DNA of 64,000 bases, taken from assembly GCF_004379255.2 (NCBI RefSeq), contig NC_056042.1:9843901-9907900 (forward strand). The letters are read 5' to 3'. The notes beneath the pieces were generated by a model, which made no database searches, had not been told where the DNA came from, and was given only the letters and a program-made list of their open reading frames with translations. Below are positions 56,118 through 64,000 of the stretch, piece by piece (position 1 is the stretch's first letter; each line of letters begins with the position of its first letter). The position numbers were made by a program, and so were the translations under genes. The stretch comes from Salvia splendens (taxonomy: Eukaryota > Streptophyta > Magnoliopsida > Lamiales > Lamiaceae).

Positions 56118-57438
56118 CTATCCGGGACCCCCCAAATCTGAGGCATCTGAGCCTGCGTCTGAGCCCTCCACCTGTGCCGCGGCGGGATTCAAATCGGCCT
56201 GCATACTCACGAGCATTGCGTGAAGAAAACTCTTCTCCTCGGGGTCAGTTGCCGCCCTCCATTCAGCTAAGATCTTGTACATCTGCGCTCGAGTTTGTTG
56301 ACGAGCGAAGAAGAGGAGCTCGGCTGTCGACCCGCCAACAGGGGGATGCCGACTGGACCTCCTGGGAGGCCTGGCGAGCCCGTTGCGCCCGCCTTTGACC
56401 AACCGGGCGAGTGCGGCGAGCAAACGCGGGAGGGGACGAGAACTCCTGTACATCCTCGGGGAGTTCGTGGGAACCGCCGCTGCTGCTGCTGGTGGTATAG
56501 TTCAGGCGCTGCTTCTTCAGCCAGCCAGCATCGACACCTGCCCGAAACTTCTCGGAGTCCATCAGCACCTCATAGCAGTTCCAGTCGGTGAACTCCTTAT
56601 AAAGCCCGGGCACGGGGAAGGCTTTCTCCGCTATCCTCCTGCAGTCGTCCTCAGTTTGGCCACTGGTCTGCATGCGGAAGGCGTTGGTGTACAAGCCCGA
56701 AAATCGGGAGACCCCAGCCCTGATTCGGTCCCACCCCTTCCGGCACTCCTCCTCGCTGCGTAGCCTCCCCTCCGGGCAAAATGCCTTGTAGGCTACTGCT
56801 ATTTTAGCCCACAAGTTGACGATCCTTTGATTGTTCGAGGCGAGGGGATCATCGCAAACACTCACCCACACCTTGGACAGCGCGACGTCTCCGCGTCCGC
56901 CCACTTCCTCTGTGCCTGGCTGTCGTCATCAGCCAGCTGCGACGACTCGCCGACCACCCTCTTGCCCTTCCCCTTCTTCTTCTTTGGCGAGCCCCGACCC
57001 CGTCTACTCCCCCCGTTTGAACGGGGGTGTCCGCATCCCCGAGATCTATCCCTAACTCCTCTAAGGAGAAAGTATTACACCCAGTGAATTGCGTCTCCAA
57101 TGGGGTTGATGTGTGCGAAGAAGCAGTCACAAAATCAAAACTGGGGCGATAGACGTTGTCCCCCCCCGGGCGTCCCCTGCATTCCCGGGTACCCCGACAT
57201 CATCTGCATCCCGGGTGCCCACCCCGGCATCATCTGCATCCCCGGTACCCCCTGCCCGCCCGGCATCGCCGGCCCCCCGGCATCCCAGCATACCACCCTC
57301 GGATGCCATCCCGGGCATCATCTGCTGCCAAGGGTACATGTTGTAGTATTCGGCCATCGGACCCCATCCACCTCCCACGAGTACCGTGGGAGTTTGAGAC
57401 CCTCTCGTCCCTGGAGTAGGCTCGTTGTTGTGCTCCAT
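56118..57438 (-). pseudogene. Harbinger ORF1, Myb/SANT-like DNA-binding partner
   Basis: Minus strand, ATG at 57438-57436 (MEHNNEPTPG). A Gly/Ala/Asp low-complexity repeat follows (57150-57300). Frameshifts lie near 57130, 57000 and 56890. The Myb/trihelix-like part is intact (VWVSVCDDPLASNNQRIVNL ... EECRKGWDRIRAGVSRF ... KFRAGVDAGW). After a shift near 56450 come the C-terminal helices (AEWRAATDPEEKSFLHAML). In Ping/Pong- and PIF-type elements ORF1 supplies DNA binding and nuclear import for the transposase. Confidence 0.83.
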
Positions 57439-57758
57439 TTCGCGTTGTTGCTCTTGTATAAAAATTAAGATAGAGAGAATACTCGTTAAAACAAGTGGTG
57501 CAAATGAAAATGACGTGCAAATCGCGTATGTATAGTGTTTCGAAAATTAAATAAATAAAAAAAATTCGATGGTCGATCGCTCGCCGATCGGGAGCCTGCA
57601 ATGGCGGCCAGTCGATCGGCGAGCGCATCGGCCAGCGCTCGGGAATCGGCGTGCGCACGCCGTTTTTCTCGCCGATTTGACGCTCGCCTGCTGCAATGGT
57701 TCGGCGAGCGCCAGGGATCGGCTAGCCGGTCCGCTCGCCGCCATTGTGGATGCTCTAA

Positions 57759-58052
57759 TCTGTGGACTAAAAGGCTCGATATTGCAGAAGTGAAATAAAC
57801 CTTCCATAGTGGGAACATATGAGGGTATAAAAGTAAATTCATTTTAGGTCCTCTTTTTGTGTAGGCTTAAAAATGTCTTTCATGGCAAAAATATTAAAAT
57901 GTGATTTATAGGGGATATTTTGGAGTAAAAATTAACATCAATTGAAAATGTGATTTTTAGGTACCAAAGCGATATAAATCAAATACCATTTTTATGTGAA
58001 ACTAAAAAATAAGTAACATTTATAAGTTTAAAAATATACTACACCATTTTGT
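57759..58052. other. Intergenic DNA between Harbinger and the eIF5A upstream repeats
   Basis: AT-rich; no gene seen. Confidence 0.4.
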
Positions 58053-58262
58053 AAAGCCTTTCCACTTTTCCTCTTTGCAAAGCCTTTCCACTTTTCCTCT
58101 TTCAAAATCTTTTCAATTTCCTCAATGAATGTATTGAAACTAATATTTAATGATATTTCCACTTTTCCTCTTTCAAAATCTTTTCAATTTCCTATGAAAC
58201 TAATATTCAATCTATCATTACTTCTCTTGAAACTAATATTCAATCTATCATTACTTCTCTTT
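58053..58262. repeat. Interlocked tandem repeats upstream of eIF5A
   Basis: CCTTTCCACTTTTCCTCTTT-type units occur three times (58057, ~58084, ~58157), CTTTTCAATTTCCT twice, and GAAACTAATATTCAATC units are duplicated at ~58195 and ~58228. It lies about 440 bp before the eIF5A start codon. Confidence 0.85.
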
Positions 58263-58613
58263 TCTAAATTCTTTTCAATTCTCTCAATAAATATATGAAG
58301 TGTGTATTCAGTTTATGTTTCAAAACATATATTCATTTACCAATTTTATTAAAAAATTCATAATAACATTGTTGGTATTTTCTTCAAAACTGCTATATAT
58401 GTATAGATAAATTCATTTAACGTGTATTTAACATTAATTTTTTTTGTTAAAAAAATGCCCCACTTAGCTAGAATAGAGGAGAGAATATTTTGATTTTATT
58501 GAATATAACAACCAAAAACAATCTCATCCATGAACCGATTTAATCCAACGGCCAAACTCCAAGCTTCACTATCCTAATCATAAAAATCTCCCTCTTCTAA
58601 GCAAATCACTCCC

Positions 58614-58620
58614 TATAAAA
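58614..58620 (+). promoter_or_regulatory. TATA box of the eIF5A gene
   Basis: TATAAAA within CTCCCTATAAAAGCGG. Transcription is expected near 58645, giving a leader of about 55 nt before the ATG at 58702. The leader is pyrimidine-rich (CTTGCTTCTCTCACTCCC), as is common for translation-apparatus genes. Confidence 0.7.
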
Positions 58621-58701
58621 GCGGCAACCTACTTCAATTGCACCTCTTGCTTCTCTCACTCCCTCAATTCTCTATCTAGGGTATTCATTATCTGTGTGAA
58701 T

Positions 58702-60096
58702 ATGTCTGACGAGGAGCATCAGTTCGAGTCCAAGGCCGACGCCGGAGCTTCCAAAACTTATCCCCAGCAGGCCGGGACTATCCGTAAGAACGGATACATT
58801 GTCATCAAAGGTCGTCCTTGCAAGGTTTGTTTCAATTAGATCATTCATCTCACTGATTTTATGGAGTATTTGATTTGAATTGAGTCTCTATTAGTTGATT
58901 TGTTTCGAGATCTGAAACGTAGTTGATTCTGTTTGAGCTGTTCGCGTGCTGAATTTGTGGTTCTCGTCGTTAAGGTGATTATCCGATTTAGACAAATTGA
59001 GCTGTGTTTGTTTGATTTATTGTTACTTTGTTTCCTTATATGGAAAATTCTATCTGCTTCAGTTGTTTTGTATTCGATTTAGCTTCATTGGAGTGCTGTT
59101 TTTCCTTTTCTAGTATGATCACAATTAATCTAATTATGCACTGTTTGCTTGCTACCAATATTAGATGATGTAAAAAATAATGTGCTCAAAGAAATTGAAT
59201 CACTGGAATGTTAGCTTTGGAGGTTTTTGATTGTTTACATCCAGATCACTAGATTTAGCATCAAATTTTTTATTTAGCTGATGCATTGATAACAACACAG
59301 TGCTAATTATTTTGTATAATGTTGTTAAAATGATGATTGATCTGAGAAGTTTCTTATAGGATTTGGAAGGTTTGAAAGTTTTGTTTTTTAGAATTACTTA
59401 TCCACTGTGGTTCATACAATATTTGACTGGAATGAGTTTTTTACAGGTTGTTGAAGTCTCGACCTCCAAAACTGGAAAGCACGGTCACGCCAAATGTCAT
59501 TTTGTTGCTATTGATATTTTCACTGCAAAGAAGCTTGAAGATATTGTCCCATCTTCCCATAATTGTGATGTAAGTATATTTTCTTTGATCTTCTCAACTG
59601 GCAATGTTGAACTATATAGAATATCTCTCTCAATGCAATTAAAATCAGGTAATGAAAGGACTAAAGTGATTTTAACTGATTGACAGGTTCCACACGTCAA
59701 CCGTACTGACTACCAGCTCATTGACATTTCTGAGGATGGATTTGTAAGTCGTTCTTCATTTCCGTATATACTACAATCTTTGTGTTTTCTTTGCTTAGCT
59801 TATGCCATAATGCATGATGGTAATATCTATTTAGGTGAGTTTGTTGACTGACAATGGCAACACTAAAGATGACCTCAGGCTTCCAACTGATGAGGCTCTG
59901 CTAACTCAGGTTAGCTTCTATCCTGATACATATTTATGTATGTAAATGTCTATTTTATCAATATATTAACATTTGATGTTTTATGAAATCCTAGATCAAG
60001 GATGGCTTTGCTGAGGGAAAAGATCTGGTTGTGAGTGTTATGTCAGCCATGGGAGAGGAGCAGATCTGTGCCCTTAAGGATATTGGTCCCAAGTAA
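58702..60096 (+). CDS. eIF5A: Eukaryotic translation initiation factor 5A
   Basis: Five coding exons: 58702-58824, 59447-59569, 59687-59743, 59835-59909 and 59995-60096. All have GT-AG introns, total 159 aa. The hypusination loop [12 protein letters not shown] is intact; the modified Lys should be residue 52. The N-terminal SH3-like domain spans ~25-88 and the C-terminal OB-fold ~89-157, ending ALKDIGPK as in other plant eIF5A proteins. Hypusinated eIF5A binds the ribosomal E site and relieves stalls, for example at polyproline, and aids termination. The start matches the conserved [16 protein letters not shown]-terminus. Every intron falls between codons (phase 0). No damage; presumably active. 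Confidence 0.98.
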
Positions 60097-60257
60097 CTTC
60101 CTTCGATGTGGTTTTGAACTTTAAACTGGAAGTCGTGAAATTAATAGATTAGAGAAGGGATGAAAGAGGCCGTCGTATTTGTGTTGTAATGACTGAATGA
60201 CGGTAACATCCTCTACTATAAAAACTTCCATCTCTGGTTTAAATTATGTTTTTGTTT
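60097..60257 (+). other. 3' UTR of eIF5A
   Basis: Short AT-rich sequence after the stop up to the hAT MITE target duplication; the transcript probably ends within it. Confidence 0.5.
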
Positions 60258-60265
60258 CTCAAGTC

Positions 60266-60646
60266 CAATGTTATCAAATAGCGGATATGGCGGCGCCATG
60301 GCGCTATGGCATGGCGCTCGGTGGTGGAAACGCCATAGCACCATGTTGCTGCCATAGCACCGCCATATCCGACATTGACAACATTGCGTGTGTACTGCAT
60401 TTAGGAATAGGGCATTATGCAAGAAACATGGTTGTTAGAGTGGTATATTATGCTTTATTAATTGTTTAAAGTGTTTTAGATGTTATATTTTTAATATTTT
60501 TTAATTTTTGAATTATATATAAATATATAAGTATTATTTTATTTATTTAATTTTTGACCGCCATATCCGCCATACTAATACGCCATATCCCTGTGACGGT
60601 TTTTAGGCAAACCGCCATAAGCCGCCATAGGAGATTGATAACATTG
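60266..60646. mobile_element. hAT-type MITE downstream of eIF5A
   Basis: 381 bp, perfect 12-nt inverted ends CAATGTTATCAA / TTGATAACATTG, exact 8-bp duplication CTCAAGTC at 60258-60265 and 60647-60654. The interior is rich in GCCATA/TATGGC repeats of both orientations. Non-coding. Confidence 0.93.
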
Positions 60647-60654
60647 CTCAAGTC

Positions 60655-61437
60655 TCATTATTGTGTTTTACAATTGATTGTATTTTATTGTTGTGAAAGT
60701 TGGAATTTGCCATCAATTGGTATAACTTTTTGAATACCCAATCTGAACATTATATACTTCTGAATGCTTTAAGTTTGTCTAGATGACTTGACTTTGAATC
60801 TGATCCTCATTTACTTCTGAATGTTTTAACTTTGTGTAAATTTATCTGTTGGGCCAGAATGAATAATTTTTATGTGGTGAGATTTTGTCACTAGAGTAAA
60901 ATACTATGTTACCATAATTGGATTGATTGTCTAACTTTTTATCAATCTGGTGAAATTTTTATAACTTACCTTGTTTGTTGGGGCCAGAAAGTTTCAGTTT
61001 GCTTAGAATATGGCTCTTATTCGGATTACTTTTTATTCTTACATTTTCTGTTTATTTAAAATTGGGATATTGACATCTAATATAATGGAACTATAAAAAA
61101 GTTGAGTTTTTCCCACGAACTTTGAAATTGACAAATAACATCACGAACTTTTCCCTGAGTTTGTTATTTTCCATCAGTGAAAATTCCAGCTATATTAATA
61201 GATTGAAGAACAAATTTGGAGGGTGTGCTCCAAGAAAAACTATTCTCGAAGATTGAAAATCTCGAAGCTGTCGAAGTTGTTGTCGAAAAATTACGAAAAA
61301 CTCTGTATCAGGATATTATTTGCTGGAATTTTTTCATTGGTGGGAAATAACAAATTCAGAGTAAAGTTTGTGATATCATTTGTCAATTCAAAGTTCGTGA
61401 AAAAAATTCAACTTTTTGAAAGTTTCATGATATTAGG
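60655..61437. other. Intergenic DNA
   Basis: AT-rich; no gene recognised. Confidence 0.4.
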
Positions 61438-61969
61438 TATGGGTGAGTAAACCGTTTTCGGTTAACCGAGAACCGAACCGAAACTTGTCGGTTATTGGTT
61501 AACCGATAATCGAAATTTACGGTTATCGGTTCGGTACCGGTTTTACGTTTTGCTCCAAGTCGGTTATCGGTTATAATCGATCGGTTATCGGTGATAACCG
61601 AATTAAATTTAATTTTAATTTCGATTATATGTTTATTTAATACTAGAAGAAATTATAATTTATTTTCAAATTTTGTCACAATTGTAATTTATTTCTAAAT
61701 TTTGTCAAAGTCTTGTATTGCAATGTCAAATAAGTCCATTTTATTTGTGTCGCTATCAATTATAGTATTATACTTATAAATTTGTATCTCAAAGTCAATA
61801 AAGTGCTTAAGCGTTACTATTTCAAGAATAGAATGACCATTCACTTATTATTGGAGAAAAGTTTTTAAATTATAGATCATGTAAAATTTAAGTCTTTTAA
61901 AGTGCCTACACAATTTATGTATTACTTGTAAATAGGATAATAATAATAATAATAATAATAACAACGATG

Positions 61970-62006
<37 letters not shown>

Positions 62007-62283
62007 GTAGATGAAAAGTTAAAAGTTAAAACCATAAACAATTTCAATAATAATTATATTTTTAATTAATAATAGAAGAAATTGTAATTTACTTTAAAAC
62101 TTTGTCAAAATAGAAGAATTTGGTGTATTGTTTTAAGCAATTCGGTTAGTTCGGTTATAAATGATAACCGACCGGTTCTAACCGAGTCGGTTAATTAAGT
62201 AACCGAACTTGAGATCGGGTCGGTTCCGGTTAGTTTTTTGACGAAATTTTGGGGTTGGTTAACCGACCGAATAACCAGCCATA
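61438..62283. mobile_element. Probable hAT-type non-autonomous element with GGTTAACCG-type repeats
   Basis: Ends TATGGGTGAG... and ...CAGCCATA (inverted TATGGCTGG). An imperfect 8-bp duplication ATATTAGG/GTATTAAG (61430-61437, 62284-62291) has 6 of 8 matches. The subtermini are filled with CGGTTATCGGTT/AACCGATAACCG blocks in both orientations. The middle includes an ATA trinucleotide run (61936-62004). No coding capacity. Confidence 0.72.
61936..62004. repeat. (ATA)n microsatellite
   Basis: Two runs of ATA repeats interrupted by ACAACGATG, inside the hAT-type element. Confidence 0.9.
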
Positions 62284-62291
62284 GTATTAAG

Positions 62292-62989
62292 TGCCAATAT
62301 CTCTTTAAAATTTTGTTGCACAAGACACTTGAGTTCTTTTTTCATTTCACATCAATATTAAAACTTAGTACCACAAACTTGTGATCAGTTGTCAAAAATT
62401 TTAAAGAATTTATTGCTAAGGCGCTTGAAAAACAAAGAAAAAGCTAGGGTAATAAGAATTATTAACAGAAATTGAGGATTAATGAAATTGAAAAAAAAGT
62501 GCTTATGCTATTGTATCTTATTTTAATAATTCTTTTGAACTGATTTTATGTTAATTTTTCAAAACCTTTTAAATTTCATTTGAATTTCGAAAAAAAGTTA
62601 CTCCTATAAACTACTCCCAGTATCTTATAAATTGAGCACAACACTCTATTCCAGACATACAACTTATGTAGTACAACTTACGTGCCCGTGCACGCACCCA
62701 TCTTCCTTGAGTATACTCATTGTCTCATTTCATTAATACTTTCGTCTATGAAACATAGTCTTGTTACTATATGAGATGATTTTTCATGTAAAATTTGTTT
62801 AGTAGAGATACATAGAGAGAAAAAGCGGTTAATGAATTACTAATACATAGTATTTGTTTAGTAATAAGAGATAGAATGACAAATCACCATGCTTTATAAT
62901 TTCACAATATACGAATAATTGCAAACTTTTAAATCGAGTGTTTTGAAAAGTATTGAGACTGTTCATTATTACAAGAGATACACTATCTT
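62292..62989. other. Intergenic DNA
   Basis: AT-rich; no gene seen. Confidence 0.4.
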
Positions 62990-63240
62990 TGTGAGATTCA
63001 CATCGTTATCGGCTGTGATTGTCGAGGGAAAAGTGTTTGTATGTGAGTTTGAGTGTTCTTGATCGTGTCGATCAAGTGTTGACTCTTGTAATCACTTTCT
63101 GAGTGTTTAAATAAAATTCTGGGATCATCTTCTCCGTGGATGTAGGTCATTCGACTGAACCACGTAAATATTTGCGTATTGTGCATTCCATTTCTGTTAT
63201 CTTCGGATCTTATATATATTGAAGTTCATTCACACAGGTA
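62990..63240 (+). mobile_element. Possible LTR (R-U5) remnant
   Basis: TTCTCCGTGGATGTAGGTCA followed by CTGAACCACGTAAATA (63131-63168) closely resembles the R-U5 hairpin of the TR-GAG LTR (CGTGG paired with CCACG). A perfect hairpin CTTGATCG-TGT-CGATCAAG lies at 63058-63076. No matching second LTR or clear ends in the window. Confidence 0.4.
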
Positions 63241-64000
63241 ATTGAAACTTTTTTATTCACTTTTTGATCAGTTATTGAATCTAATTATATGTGTTCGAGT
63301 GCCAGATTTCGTTTGGTTGTGTATTTCAATCATTATTTTAGACTATGAGCGTTTGTGAGAGTCTAATTTGATTTCTTGATCAATGTGAGATCAGTTCTCT
63401 AATTTGATGTTGAAGCATATAGTAGAAGTTAATCGATGCAAGAGTATCTGCATAGTCTACGATAGAATAATTTAGTTGATGAAGATGGAAGCATTTGAGA
63501 ATTTTGGTGTGTATTTGTTAGACTCAAATCTTATTTATCTGTAACTAAAGCGGTATTTGATGTGAAAAAGGGAGAGTGTAGTGGAATGTCACGACTCATG
63601 ATCGATTCTCGTGATGACAACATGATAGTATTAATTTGGCATGCTTCCATGTCAACGCTGCATGCTTGTTTTAGTCATGACCTTATTTAGGGTGTCTCCA
63701 GTTATGCTGTGTTTCCCGGGACGACATTTTGTTTGTATTGAATTGAAGAGCATGGAGTGTTACTTGTTAGTAAGAGATGCAATGGATAACACTAAACTTG
63801 AGTGTGTTTGGTTACATTCTGATTTCTGGGAGAAAAGGACAATATCAGGGTGAAACATGGGAACACACCCTTAACTACTATTTAGAGGGGTTTTGTTTGA
63901 CGATTTAATACAGTTGGGCTAATCATTAGCCGTGATGTGCTTTGAATAGATTATGCTGCTATCTAAGATATTATGGTGGATTCAATTGGCGGAAATATGG
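63241..64000. other. Unassigned sequence at the right edge
   Basis: No gene or repeat I can support. Could be the interior of an element or a gene leader that continues beyond the window. Confidence 0.35.

Larger units (their letters stand above)
53810..57755 (-). mobile_element. PIF/Harbinger-type element (outer), carrying only the Myb-like gene
   Basis: TAA duplications at 53807-53809 and 57756-57758. Ends GAGCATCTCCAATAG and inverted GAGCATCCACAATGG (12 of 15 match). Without the nested element it is about 2.0 kb: 53810-53963 plus 55913-57755. It encodes only the Myb/SANT-type Harbinger ORF1 on the minus strand. No transposase of its own. Confidence 0.85.

Noticed and set aside
56174..57468. 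Several long plus-strand frames in the Harbinger ORF1 region
   Set aside because: High GC and low-complexity repeats open all frames; the minus frame carries the Myb-like motifs.
63641..63853. 70-codon open frame near the right edge
   Set aside because: No recognised motif, no splice partner and no support beyond being open.

Overview
The window is nuclear DNA of a flowering plant, most likely a eudicot. The genes have GT-AG introns and plant-specific families are present: an EAR-motif C2H2 zinc-finger repressor, a nodulin-related protein and a REM-like B3 protein. The transposable elements are typical of plants (Ty1/copia, a gypsy-derived TR-GAG, PIF/Harbinger, hAT and Stowaway). I cannot name the species; an asterid is a guess.

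Host genes, left to right: an ELM2/SANT chromatin protein (+, 1235-3002, 2 coding exons); a four-finger C2H2 ZAT-type protein (+, 5095-6603); a nodulin-related protein 1-like gene (-, 20908-21345); a five-exon ankyrin-repeat gene (+, 28074-30020); a 14-exon macro-domain/SEC14 protein of the GDAP2 type (+, 31827-36505); broken Myb/SANT-like genes (38524-39545 + and 40592-41209 -); a broken B3 gene (49749-52955 +) split by a retrotransposon; and a five-exon eIF5A gene (+, 58702-60096). Splice junctions were placed by reading frame and GT-AG consensus. The 237, 560 and 159 aa products of the three long genes fit their families.

Most of the space between genes is layered transposons. Copia element 1 (7347-14436) and copia element 2 (15604-20829) are distant relatives that share an unusual primer site. 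A Stowaway element split by a hAT MITE lies between them. Copia element 3 (22365-27516, minus) carries a solo LTR inside its integrase region. Copia element 4 (42395-49676, minus) has nearly identical LTRs but no gag; its leader instead holds hairpin-bearing tandem repeats and AT-rich dyads. A TR-GAG element with indistinguishable LTRs (50659-52838) sits inside the B3 gene. Two PIF/Harbinger elements are nested (53810-57755), and each carries only one of the two Harbinger genes. hAT MITEs follow eIF5A.

The two most interesting signals are these. (1) In copia elements 1 and 2 the sequence next to the 5' LTR matches no tRNA end I recognise, but it is the reverse complement of a 15-nt segment inside the LTR, with a compensatory base change between the two elements; this points to self-priming. 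(2) The nested Harbinger pair behaves like a split two-component transposon: one single-gene element encodes the transposase, the other encodes the Myb-like partner, and both genes start behind the same leader sequence.
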